NCBI RefSeq assembly: GCF_023715505.1
Contig: NZ_JAMBOH010000010.1
Span: forward strand, 62,001-126,000
Direction: 5' to 3'
Length of the DNA stretch: 64,000 bases
Source of the DNA: Neobacillus cucumis
GTDB lineage: Bacteria > Bacillota > Bacilli > Bacillales_B > DSM-18226
The notes under the pieces are model-generated. The model was given only the letters and a program-made list of their open reading frames with translations. It was not told the origin of the DNA and searched no databases. Below are positions 52,544-63,360 of this stretch, one piece after another (position 1 is the first letter of the stretch; each line of letters starts with the position of its first letter). Both the position numbers and the translations under genes were made by a program.

Positions 52544-54610
52544 ATGACAAATCATGAAAAGACCTATACAACGAAAGCAAACTTCATGCTTCATGGAGGA
52601 GACTATAACCCGGATCAATGGCTGGATCGACCCGATATATTAGCGGATGATATCGAATTGATGAAACTAGCTCATACGAATACCTTCTCTGTCGGAATTT
52701 TTGCTTGGGCTGCATTGGAGCCGGAAGAGGGAGTTTACAAGTTTGAATGGTTAGACGAAATTTTTAATAACATCCACGGTATTGGCGGACGTGTAATTTT
52801 AGCTACACCAAGCGGGGCACGACCTGCTTGGATGTCACAGAAATACCCAGAAGTATTGCGTGTGAATAGTGCGAGGGTAAAGCAACTGCATGGCGGACGT
52901 CATAATCATTGTTTTACCTCGGAAGTATACCGTGAAAAAACACAGAAGATCAATCGTTTGTTGGCTGAAAGGTACGGCAATCACCCTGCGTTATTAATCT
53001 GGCATATTTCAAACGAGTACGGCGGAGAATGCCATTGTGATAGATGTCAAGATGCTTTTAGGAATTGGCTAAAGGAAAAATACAATCAAGACCTTAAAGC
53101 ATTGAATGATGCATGGTGGGGTCCTTTTTGGAGCCATACTTTTACTGACTGGACACAGATTGAATCTCCATCACCAATTGGGGAAAGTATGGTTCACGGG
53201 TTAAACCTTGATTGGCGCAGGTTTGTTACTGACCAAACGATTTCATTCTTTGAAAACGAAATTGTCCCAATAAAGGAATTGACACCGAATATTCCGATAA
53301 CGACTAACTTTATGGCAGATACGCATGAACTTATTCCATTCCAGGCACTAGATTATAGTAAGTTTGCTAAACATCTAGATGTGATCAGCTGGGATGCGTA
53401 CCCTGCGTGGCACAACGATTGGGAGAGTACGGCAGATTTAGCGATGCGGGTTGGTTTTATCGATGACTTATACCGCAGTCTAAAGCGAAAGCCATTTTTA
53501 CTAATGGAATCTACCCCAAGCGGTGTCAATTGGCATAACGTCAATAAGGCAAAACGTCCAGGAATGCACTTACTTGCATCGATGCAAATGGTTGCCCATG
53601 GATCTGACAGTGTCATGTATTTCCAATGGCGGAAATCACGCGGTTCATCGGAAAAATTCCATGGCGCCGTGGTTGATCATGATAATAGTTCAGAAAATCG
53701 TGTATTCAAAGAGGTTGCAAAGGTTGGCCAAACATTAGGAAAACTGTCTGATGTTGTTGGAACCAATCGTCCGGCAGATGTGGCGATCCTGTATGATTGG
53801 GAAAGCAATTGGGCACTAAATGACGCTCAAGGGTTTGGATTGGAAACCAAGCGATATCCGCAAACATTAGTCGATCATTACCGTACCTTCTGGGAACAGG
53901 ATATTCCGGTTGATGTTATTACAAAAGAACAAGACTTTTCTTCTTATAAACTATTGATTGTGCCAATGCTATATTTGGTAAGTGAAGAAACCATTACACG
54001 TTTAAAGACGTTTGTTGCCAATGGCGGCAGATTAGTCATGACCTATATCAGCGGCCTTGTCAATGAACATGATCTAACGTATTTGGGCGGCTGGCACAAA
54101 GACTTGCAAGAGATGTTTGGCATGAAGCCGGTTGAAACTGATACGTTGTATCCAAGTGATAGAAACTATGTAAGTTATCGCGGCCAGGTATATGAATTGA
54201 AAGATTATGCTACTGTGATTGAGCTTGATACCGCCAAGGCTGAAGGTCAATACAAGGTAGACTTTTATGCCAATACCCCAGCGGTTACGAGCCATCAATA
54301 TAATGAGGGTAAAACCTATTATATAGGCGGCCGTTTAGATGATGAGTTTCATCACGAATTTTATCAGGAGCTAATCAATGAGTTAGCACTAAAGCCAGTA
54401 GTTGCTGTAAAACACGAAAAGGGCGTTTCGGTGCAGGTAAGACAAGCTCCTGAACATGACTATATATTTGTTATGAATTTTACGGAGAAGAAGCAGCCGA
54501 TTGTACTGGAGGACCATGTAAAAGATTTAGTTACTGGTGAGGAACTTACAGGTGAGTTGACATTGGGAACGTATGAAGTTCGTATTCTGGAAAAGGCAAC
54601 AAATAATTAA
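52544..54610 (+). CDS. ganA: GH42 beta-galactosidase GanA, cytosolic
   Basis: 688 residues, normal for GH42. No signal peptide. Acid/base Glu158 in HISNEYGGECHC and nucleophile Glu322 in LLMESTPSG are intact; the CHCDRC cluster (about 161-167) is the family's zinc-binding site. Domains: TIM barrel (to about 390), trimerisation domain with a class I amidotransferase-like fold (about 395-615) and a small C-terminal sandwich. It releases galactose from imported galactooligosaccharides. AAGGAG precedes the ATG. Confidence 0.94.
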   Translation: MTNHEKTYTTKANFMLHGGDYNPDQWLDRPDILADDIELMKLAHTNTFSVGIFAWAALEPEEGVYKFEWLDEIFNNIHGIGGRVILATPSGARPAWMSQKYPEVLRVNSARVKQLHGGRHNHCFTSEVYREKTQKINRLLAERYGNHPALLIWHISNEYGGECHCDRCQDAFRNWLKEKYNQDLKALNDAWWGPFWSHTFTDWTQIESPSPIGESMVHGLNLDWRRFVTDQTISFFENEIVPIKELTPNIPITTNFMADTHELIPFQALDYSKFAKHLDVISWDAYPAWHNDWESTADLAMRVGFIDDLYRSLKRKPFLLMESTPSGVNWHNVNKAKRPGMHLLASMQMVAHGSDSVMYFQWRKSRGSSEKFHGAVVDHDNSSENRVFKEVAKVGQTLGKLSDVVGTNRPADVAILYDWESNWALNDAQGFGLETKRYPQTLVDHYRTFWEQDIPVDVITKEQDFSSYKLLIVPMLYLVSEETITRLKTFVANGGRLVMTYISGLVNEHDLTYLGGWHKDLQEMFGMKPVETDTLYPSDRNYVSYRGQVYELKDYATVIELDTAKAEGQYKVDFYANTPAVTSHQYNEGKTYYIGGRLDDEFHHEFYQELINELALKPVVAVKHEKGVSVQVRQAPEHDYIFVMNFTEKKQPIVLEDHVKDLVTGEELTGELTLGTYEVRILEKATNN

Positions 54611-54621
54611 TGGATGATGAT

Positions 54622-54707
54622 GAGCGTGGGCACTTCCCGCTCAGATTTATCCAATCTATAGAAAACATCCATTTTAATATATAAAGTGGGTGTCTTTTCT
54701 ATAGATT
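54622..54707 (+). other. intergenic stem-loops between ganA and ganB
   Basis: A small hairpin (GAGC...CCCGCTC, 54622-54642) and a longer stem AATCTATAGAAAA/TTTTCTATAGATT (54653-54665 with 54695-54707). Neither has a clear T-run. They may separate ganB expression from the upstream genes. Confidence 0.5.
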
Positions 54708-54725
54708 AAGAGTTTTACAGTTTTA

Positions 54726-54739
54726 TGGAAACGCTCTCT
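54726..54739 (+). promoter_or_regulatory. cre-like site upstream of ganB
   Basis: TGGAAACGCTCTCT matches the CcpA consensus at 12 of 14 positions, 57 bp upstream of ganB. Confidence 0.45.
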
Positions 54740-54777
54740 AAGGAATATAGCAATTTTCTTGCTTAATTCATAAATAA

Positions 54778-57240
<2,463 letters not shown>

Positions 57241-57249
57241 GATGTAATT

Positions 57250-57279
57250 AGAGGCGCATGAAAACGTTCATGTGTCTCT
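57250..57279 (+). terminator. terminator-like hairpin after ganB
   Basis: AGAGGCGCATGAA pairs with TTCATGTGTCTCT (two G-U pairs) around AACG. The T-run is poor. Confidence 0.65.
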
Positions 57280-57453
57280 TCTCATTGTCAACTTTTTAAT
57301 AATATTTTAGTAAGTTATATTCGATAGATGAGATTCCCTTAGCATGAATCTATCTTCCTTTTACCAAACCACTTCAAGATTCCCACTCTCCTAAACTATT
57401 CGTTTTAACCTCATCCCGGTATTGGAAACACGGAAACCTCTTGGTACGAAAAA

Positions 57454-57487
57454 GTTCCAAGTTGGAACCTTATGGAACCACTTTCCA
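57454..57487. promoter_or_regulatory. upstream activator sites for a sigma-54 activator (candidate)
   Basis: GTTCCAAGTTGGAAC is a perfect 15-bp palindrome (57454-57468), followed at 57473-57487 by the related TGGAACCACTTTCCA. They lie 43-90 bp upstream of a sigma-54 promoter, where enhancer-binding activators bind. Confidence 0.65.
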
Positions 57488-57529
57488 AAATAGAATCTTC
57501 AATTATCGCATATTTTCAACAAATCATAA

Positions 57530-57547
57530 TTGGCACAATACTTGCAA
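57530..57547 (+). promoter_or_regulatory. sigma-54 (-24/-12) promoter
   Basis: TTGGCACAATACTTGCAA matches the consensus TGGCAC-N5-TTGCA exactly, with the GG and GC dinucleotides 10 nt apart. Transcription should start near 57558, about 35 nt before the first gene. Confidence 0.9.
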
Positions 57548-57592
57548 GTATATAAGTGACATTGTGATGTGATTCCCAAAGGAGTGAAATGT

Positions 57593-58258
57593 ATGCGCTT
57601 AATTAATTCGTTGGCGGTAATTTTGAATGACAAATGTACCGGCTGTAAAATTTGTTCTCAAGTTTGTCCGACTTTAGCAATTACCATGGAACCTGTGCCA
57701 GGAACGAAGCATAAAAAGCTGGCTGTGGTCGAGGAGGAAAATTGTACGGGCTGTACGGCGTGTGAACAGCGCTGTCCGTTCGATGCGATTGAGATGACCA
57801 ATCTGGAAGAGTCTCGTATGATCGGCGTGGATATTAGTCTATCAAACTATGAAGAAGTACAAAAGATTTGTTATGATGCCCATTTACATCCGGAGCAAAT
57901 TGTTTGCTATTGTACCAGTACACGTGCCGACGAGGTAGCTGCGGCCATTCTTCAAGGAGCGGATACACCGGATAAAATCTCACAAAGAACCGGCTTGCGT
58001 ACAGGTTGTACGGTAGAATGCCTCCAGCCGGCCATTCGCATGCTGAAATCGGCAGGTATTGAACTCGAAGCTCCTAAAGGCCGTTACCAGTGGTATGGAG
58101 AAACACCGACTATTTGGAGTATTCCGGACGAAGTAAAAGAGAAATATTCGAAACGTGGTTTCCATTTTGATGAGGATATTGAATTCCTGGAGAAGCTGCG
58201 TAACGCTCCATTATCAAGTGCAACTTGTCAACTTCAAGTGAAAGGGGAGGAAAAGTAA
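57593..58258 (+). CDS. iron-sulfur protein: two [4Fe-4S] clusters plus BFD-like [2Fe-2S] domain
   Basis: 221 residues. CTGCKICSQVCP (Cys15, 18, 21, 25) and CTGCTACEQRCP (Cys51, 54, 57, 61) form a bacterial-type 2[4Fe-4S] ferredoxin. Then Cys105, Cys107, Cys139 and Cys143 in a CxC...CxxxC pattern around RTGLRTGC give a BFD-like [2Fe-2S] domain. The last ~75 residues (KGRYQWYGETPTIWSIPDEV) are unassigned. The protein is probably an electron-transfer partner for an enzyme of the operon. The ATG at 57593 has GGAGTG 6 nt upstream. Its stop overlaps the next start by one base. Confidence 0.85.
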   Translation: MRLINSLAVILNDKCTGCKICSQVCPTLAITMEPVPGTKHKKLAVVEEENCTGCTACEQRCPFDAIEMTNLEESRMIGVDISLSNYEEVQKICYDAHLHPEQIVCYCTSTRADEVAAAILQGADTPDKISQRTGLRTGCTVECLQPAIRMLKSAGIELEAPKGRYQWYGETPTIWSIPDEVKEKYSKRGFHFDEDIEFLEKLRNAPLSSATCQLQVKGEEK

Positions 58259-59685
58259 TGTACCCAGCACCAATTAAACCACTTAATCCACGGCCATCAC
58301 GATATGGTATCGACCCATCATTGGTGAAAAACCGTTTTGCTGAGCTTCCGGAGATGACCTCACTAATGCTAAACGAATTGTTTCCGGATGTTCCGGATGT
58401 CATTTATCCAAGTTCAGAAGGAATCTACTCAATCCGCCGCCACGCTGAGGCAGCACTCGAAAAAGTGGATCTATCGATGATCCAACCGAATCATACGGTG
58501 AATATCTTGGCTTCCCACCACGGATTTACACTTCTGGGCGGAGAACCGTATGCCGAATTATTAAAAACAGTCTATGACGTAGTTAAGCAGCGTACAGGCG
58601 CCAGGGAAGTTCGTTTACGTGCAGGCGTGGGTCTGCGCTTTAGAGAGACGGAAGAATATATTAAACGTTTTGAGTTGAATAAGCATTTTGATAGAGCAAG
58701 AGGAATGGCCCCAATTGATGAGGGCATTCCGATCGAAACGGAAATCGGGACGCTTTACGGGTTGAAATGGACGTATGATGCTACTTGGATTATTCACGTT
58801 CATAACAGTGACGTGCGTGAGGTTCACTTCCACCGCCAGGTAGACCGTGCGGTGAAGCCGTTTGGGATGTCTTATGCGCGGATTGAAACTCGGTCGACTT
58901 ACCATCAAAACCTAGGACCGCGCGGAGCTAACTTCACTGCTCGGGCTATCTTTGAATCAGAGTTTGTCCAAAGCAAGTTCGTTGGAGCTGTGTTCCTCAA
59001 CATGTCTCCAAGTGGTGTCATCAGCGTCGAGGCAGATAATGACCTGTACAAGATTAACGATGTCATTACCCTTAGTGGTTTACGTCACTACGGTAAAGTG
59101 TTCCAGCTGTTAGGCGAAATTGATGAGTGTATCGTTGGTTTGGACTTCCCATGTCCGGTGCCATATGTATTCTCGGCAGGGGTTATTTACTGTAACTTTG
59201 TTGGGGCCAACTGCGATTTGTTTGATCTCGATGAGAGACTCGCACCGTATACATGGTATGCGGAAGCGATGTACGGCAGAGACGGAAAACCGCTCGTTTC
59301 AGATGTAAAACCAGTCAATCCAGCTATTAAGATGGTCGTTCATAACTACGCGTGGATCGGATATCCGAGTGCATTCTTCTCTCAGCAGGTGCCAACGCTG
59401 GTAGTTGGAAAAGAACAAGCAGACCTGTTTGAACATGATTCGCAAAACATCGAGTATATGAAATACGCGATGGTAGCGGATAACTTACATGATTCCATGA
59501 ACTTTGCCTATAAAACAACAGGAACAGACAAAGTCATCGTATTTGACGGTGCCGTTGGCGGGATCAATGTGAGCCGCTCCTTGGCAGATCATCTGATGGA
59601 AGTTGCACCAAGTGTCAGCGACAAAGTCGATAACATCCTAATGCCAAAATGGCTAAAGCAAAGAGGCATTTTGGTCAACGCATAG
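58258..59685 (+). CDS. uncharacterised 475-residue protein with LarA-like (nickel-pincer) residue spacing
   Basis: No family I can name with certainty. The start is the ATG at 58258, overlapping the upstream TAA by one base, with AAAGGGGAGG 7 nt before it. No signal peptide, membrane helix or cysteine cluster. In EVHFHRQVDRAVK the His190-Lys200 distance (10), and then His216 (16 further), are exactly those of His174, Lys184 and His200 of lactate racemase LarA, which hold the nickel-pincer cofactor. RLRAGVGLRFRETEEY (about 120-135) also resembles the LarA segment ATGFHRPSTHEEL, but the catalytic His there is not conserved. A 2-hydroxyacid racemase, epimerase or relative is my tentative inference. 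It probably works with the ferredoxin encoded upstream. Confidence 0.6.
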   Translation: MYPAPIKPLNPRPSRYGIDPSLVKNRFAELPEMTSLMLNELFPDVPDVIYPSSEGIYSIRRHAEAALEKVDLSMIQPNHTVNILASHHGFTLLGGEPYAELLKTVYDVVKQRTGAREVRLRAGVGLRFRETEEYIKRFELNKHFDRARGMAPIDEGIPIETEIGTLYGLKWTYDATWIIHVHNSDVREVHFHRQVDRAVKPFGMSYARIETRSTYHQNLGPRGANFTARAIFESEFVQSKFVGAVFLNMSPSGVISVEADNDLYKINDVITLSGLRHYGKVFQLLGEIDECIVGLDFPCPVPYVFSAGVIYCNFVGANCDLFDLDERLAPYTWYAEAMYGRDGKPLVSDVKPVNPAIKMVVHNYAWIGYPSAFFSQQVPTLVVGKEQADLFEHDSQNIEYMKYAMVADNLHDSMNFAYKTTGTDKVIVFDGAVGGINVSRSLADHLMEVAPSVSDKVDNILMPKWLKQRGILVNA

Positions 59686-59713
59686 GGATTATTGAAAAAC
59701 GAAGGGTCACCCT

Positions 59714-59770
59714 AGACCCCCAATATACAGTAAACGTTCACTTATTATGTATTGGGGGTCTGCCCCTTTT
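59714..59770 (+). terminator. terminator-like hairpin within the sigma-54 gene cluster
   Basis: AGACCCCCAATA pairs with TATTGGGGGTCT across a 24-nt loop, followed by GCCCCTTTT. It probably reduces rather than stops transcription into the MFS gene, or that gene has its own promoter in 59771-59866. Confidence 0.75.
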
Positions 59771-59866
59771 GAACATCCTCTCCAACAAGAATTTTTAAAA
59801 ATGAAACCGGATTCATAGAATTGCTCTGTAATCGTAGCAAAATGATGAAAATGTGGAGGAAAAAAT

Positions 59867-61228
59867 ATGTCTAATTTGTCTAGCTCTTCAAATTTAGCAA
59901 GTAATCCAAATTCAAGTCCAACAACAGGTGTTAGTAATAGTCAAATGATAAAGGCCTCTATTGCATCTGTATTAGGATGGTCACTCGATCTTTTTGATTT
60001 ATTTATTCTTCTTTATGTCGCTCCTGTTGTTGGTCAAGTGTTTTTCCCTTCCCATGTCCCGGTGCTTTCACTGGCAGCTGTCTACGCATCTTTTGCGGTA
60101 ACATTAATTGTCCGTCCGCTTGGTTCCGCCATTTTTGGTGCTTATGCTGATAAGCACGGAAGAAAGGGTGCAATGACTGTAGCATTTATTGGTGTCGGAC
60201 TGGCTTCTGCTTCATTCGGTCTTCTGCCTACTGTTGATCAAATTGGTATTGCCGCTTCAATCATTTTCCTTGTCCTCCGTATAGTTCAAGGGGTTTTTGT
60301 TGGTGGCGTTGTTGCATCTACGCATACAATCGGTACCGAATCTGTTCCAGCTAAGTGGCGCGGAACGATGTCAGGTCTGATCGGCGGCGGCGGTGCAGGT
60401 TTGGGAGCATTATTTGCATCGATTGTCTATCTTATTGTTACACAGCTTTTTCCAGGCGAGGCATTTAACGGCTGGGGATGGAGAGTCATGTTCTTCTCGG
60501 GAATTTTAAGTTCGGTCATGGGGATCTTTGTATTTAAATCACTAGAAGAATCTCCACTATGGAAGCAATTGAAGAAAGAAAAGGAAAACAAGAAGACTGT
60601 ACAAATACAGCCAGAGCTTGAAAAATCGCCTGTTAAGATTATTTTTACAAAATATCGCTCCGTATTTTTTGTCAACTTGATGATTGTTTTTGGTGGTGGT
60701 GCTGGTTACTATTTAACATCCGGATACCTTCCTACACTCTTGAAGATGGTTAACAAAATTAATCCTACAACAGCATCGTTTATTCTAATGGGAGCTAGTG
60801 TTGTGGCCATTATTACACCGATCGCATTGGGATATTTAAGCGATCAAATTGGAAGAAAGAAAACCTTCTTAATTATCGGGGTTATCAATGTTATTGCGCT
60901 TCCGGTGCTGGGATTGGGATTGGGACATGCTACAAGTATCTCAGCTATTGCGTTTTATGCGATTGTGTTTTCAGGACTAGGCAATGCCGGATACGCACCT
61001 GTTATGATCTTTTTGAATGAGCGCTTCCCAACAGCTATCCGTTCCACTGGTACTGGTATCTCTTGGAACACAGGATTTGCACTTGGCGGAATCATGCCAA
61101 CATTCGTTTCCTTGGTTAGTAGTGTAACTGGTGGCATTCCTGTTGCGCTGGCTTGCTTCCTTGTTGGAATCTATTTGATTTTCATAATTGGAAGTATCAT
61201 TATTCCAGAGACAAAAGGAAACTTCTAA
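59867..61228 (+). CDS. MFS metabolite:H+ symporter (carboxylate/aromatic acid type)
   Basis: 453 residues, 12 membrane helices. A Ser/Asn-rich N-terminal tail (about 1-25) precedes LGWSLDLFDLFILLYVAP, where acidic residues in helix 1 are typical of metabolite:H+ symporters. GAYADKHGRKGAMT (about 90-103) and GYLSDQIGRKKTFL (about 322-335) are the two MFS loop motifs. RPLGSAIFG, RIVQGVFVGG and WRVMFF support the MHS/AAHS group, which imports carboxylic or aromatic acids. GTGGAGG lies 8 nt before the ATG. It probably imports the substrate of this operon. Confidence 0.85.
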   Translation: MSNLSSSSNLASNPNSSPTTGVSNSQMIKASIASVLGWSLDLFDLFILLYVAPVVGQVFFPSHVPVLSLAAVYASFAVTLIVRPLGSAIFGAYADKHGRKGAMTVAFIGVGLASASFGLLPTVDQIGIAASIIFLVLRIVQGVFVGGVVASTHTIGTESVPAKWRGTMSGLIGGGGAGLGALFASIVYLIVTQLFPGEAFNGWGWRVMFFSGILSSVMGIFVFKSLEESPLWKQLKKEKENKKTVQIQPELEKSPVKIIFTKYRSVFFVNLMIVFGGGAGYYLTSGYLPTLLKMVNKINPTTASFILMGASVVAIITPIALGYLSDQIGRKKTFLIIGVINVIALPVLGLGLGHATSISAIAFYAIVFSGLGNAGYAPVMIFLNERFPTAIRSTGTGISWNTGFALGGIMPTFVSLVSSVTGGIPVALACFLVGIYLIFIIGSIIIPETKGNF

Positions 61229-61257
61229 ATCTTGTAAACTACAGGAGGTGAATAAAC

Positions 61258-61833
61258 ATGAAAATGGTCGTGGGTATTTCCGGTGCGAGCGGTGCTATAT
61301 ATGGCGTTCGCACCGTGGAAGCATTGTACCGGCTGGGGGTGGAAGTTCACCTTGTCATCAGTGAAACAGCCAGGAAAACGATCGAGTACGAAACAGATTA
61401 TCGTTTTCAGGATGTTTATAGAATGGCTTCAGAGGTATATGAAAATCGTGATTTGGGGGCCGCTATTTCAAGTGGTTCTTTTAAAGTAAAAGGAATGATA
61501 GTCGCACCATGCTCAATCAAGACACTGGCCGGTATCGCTAATAGTTTTAATAATGAATTGCTGACCAGGGCGGCAGATGTTCAGTTAAAGGAACGCAGAA
61601 AGCTGGTGCTTCTTCTACGTGAGACGCCCTTACATCTTGGGCATATCCAACATATGATGAACGTTACCCAAATGGGAGGAGTGATTCTTCCGCCGGTTCC
61701 GTCTTTCTATCATTTACCTAAAACAATTGATGATATTGTAAATCAAAGTGTTCAGAAAGCACTTGATCAATTTGATCTTGAAGCTAATTTATTTACGCGA
61801 TGGTCAGGTATGGAACATCCGATAGAAAAATGA
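61258..61833 (+). CDS. UbiX-family flavin prenyltransferase
   Basis: 191 residues, the normal length. MVVGISGASGAIYGVR (residues 3-18) is the FMN-binding loop; MIVAPCSIKTLAGIANSFNN (about 80-99), the LTRAADVQLKERRKLVLLLRETP segment and ending PSFYHLP contain the residues that bind prenyl phosphate. UbiX makes prenylated FMN for UbiD-type (de)carboxylases. No ubiD gene is present in the window, so the partner lies downstream or elsewhere, or the product serves another enzyme. ACAGGAGGTG precedes the ATG by about 8 nt. Confidence 0.92.
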   Translation: MKMVVGISGASGAIYGVRTVEALYRLGVEVHLVISETARKTIEYETDYRFQDVYRMASEVYENRDLGAAISSGSFKVKGMIVAPCSIKTLAGIANSFNNELLTRAADVQLKERRKLVLLLRETPLHLGHIQHMMNVTQMGGVILPPVPSFYHLPKTIDDIVNQSVQKALDQFDLEANLFTRWSGMEHPIEK

Positions 61834-61863
61834 TAAATGAATGGACATGAGAGGAGTAGGGAT

Positions 61864-63330
61864 ATGTCTACATTAATCGATCAAAAACAGACTACATATT
61901 ACAATTTCATCAATGGGGAATGGACGGAATCTTCTTCAAAAGAATTATTGGAATCAAAAAACCCGGGTACTGGTGAAGTGGTGGGCTACGCGCAAAAATC
62001 AACGGTTCAGGATGTGGAACATGCAATTGATACCGTTTTTCATGCGTTTAACACTAGTGACTGGGGCTATAATCCGAAGCGGCGCTACAACGCTTTGTTA
62101 GGTTTAGCACAAAAAATGGAAGAGAACAAGGAACATCTTGCTAGAGTTTTAACGATCGAGCAAGGGAAAACCATCAATGAATCCCGAGGCGAGATTGCCG
62201 GTTGTATTGATACCTTAAAATACTTTGCCGGTGCATCCCGGACCGTATTTGGGCGCTCGATCCAGCTTGAATCGCAAAATTTTGGGGTCATTGCAAAAGA
62301 GCCGATTGGCGTAGTTGGAATTATCAGCCCATGGAACTGGCCGGCCCTTTTGATGGTTCGGGAATTAGCTCCTGCTTTGGCAGCTGGTAACGGTGTAATT
62401 GTTAAACCGGCAAGTCTCACACCGGCTATTTCAGTGGAAATTTTCAAACTTATTGACCAAATTCCTGATTTCACCAAAGGGATAGTGAGCATTGTGACTG
62501 GACCTGGACGATCAATAGGTGCAGCGATGGGAACAAGCAAGAAGATCGATATGATCAGCTTCACTGGAGATACTTCCACAGGTAAGACGATCATGGAAAT
62601 GGCAACAAGCAATATTAAGAAGCTGGCATTAGAACTAGGTGGAAAATCGCCCAATGTTGTATTTGCAGATGCAAATTTAAGGAAGGCAATCCCTCTGATA
62701 GGCCGCTCGATCTTTAACACCGCCGGACAGATTTGTATGGCCGGTTCTCGATTGTTAGTCCATGAATCAATTAAACATGAAGTGATTGCCGGCTTAAAAC
62801 AATATGCGGAGAATCTAAAGGTCGGGAATGGAATTCTTGAAACAACGGATATGGGGCCAGTTATTTCGCAAAGTCAGTTGGATATCGTGACAGACTATAT
62901 CGAAATGGGACGTAAGGAAGGAAAAATCGTTACAGGCGGTTACCGCTTAACAGGTGGGGAATACGATAAAGGCTTTTTTATAGCACCAACAATTATCGAT
63001 GAACTGTCGTCATCCTCTAGAGTCGTGCAGGAGGAAATCTTTGGACCGGTTCTAGCTATTCAGTCTTTCTCTAATGATGAAGAAGCACTCGCCATGGCCA
63101 ATGATTCCGATTTTGGACTCGCTGCTGGTGTCTGGACAACCAATTTAAACCGAGCCATGAAAATGTCGAAAGCAATTAAAGCAGGTACCGTATGGATTAA
63201 CACGTACAACAGGAACTTCCCAGAAGCTGAATTTGGCGGTTATAAGCAAAGTGGTCAAGGACGTACTCGCGGTATTGATGGATTAAATGAATATTGTGAG
63301 ACAAAACACATTCATTTTGAAATCGATTAA
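61864..63330 (+). CDS. NAD(P)-dependent aldehyde dehydrogenase
   Basis: 488 residues. The catalytic Cys291 in TAGQICMAGSR and the general base Glu257 in LALELGGKSPN are present; SPWNWPALL (about 150-158) and FTGDTSTGKTIME form the cofactor site. The start is the ATG at 61864 with AGAGGAGTAGGG upstream; an in-frame ATG at 61837 lies close to the ubiX stop without a good site. It resembles betaine/benzaldehyde/phenylacetaldehyde-type dehydrogenases; the exact aldehyde is unknown. In this operon it would oxidise an aldehyde to an acid, together with the alcohol dehydrogenase that follows. Confidence 0.92.
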   Translation: MSTLIDQKQTTYYNFINGEWTESSSKELLESKNPGTGEVVGYAQKSTVQDVEHAIDTVFHAFNTSDWGYNPKRRYNALLGLAQKMEENKEHLARVLTIEQGKTINESRGEIAGCIDTLKYFAGASRTVFGRSIQLESQNFGVIAKEPIGVVGIISPWNWPALLMVRELAPALAAGNGVIVKPASLTPAISVEIFKLIDQIPDFTKGIVSIVTGPGRSIGAAMGTSKKIDMISFTGDTSTGKTIMEMATSNIKKLALELGGKSPNVVFADANLRKAIPLIGRSIFNTAGQICMAGSRLLVHESIKHEVIAGLKQYAENLKVGNGILETTDMGPVISQSQLDIVTDYIEMGRKEGKIVTGGYRLTGGEYDKGFFIAPTIIDELSSSSRVVQEEIFGPVLAIQSFSNDEEALAMANDSDFGLAAGVWTTNLNRAMKMSKAIKAGTVWINTYNRNFPEAEFGGYKQSGQGRTRGIDGLNEYCETKHIHFEID

Positions 63331-63360
63331 TCAAAACAGGGATGCAAAGGAGGGAATACC

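Noticed and set aside
58258..59685. The 475-residue protein as the missing UbiD decarboxylase
   Set aside because: The length is right, but I see none of the UbiD motifs for prenyl-FMN and metal binding or the Glu-Arg-Glu triad, and the His/Lys spacing fits LarA better.
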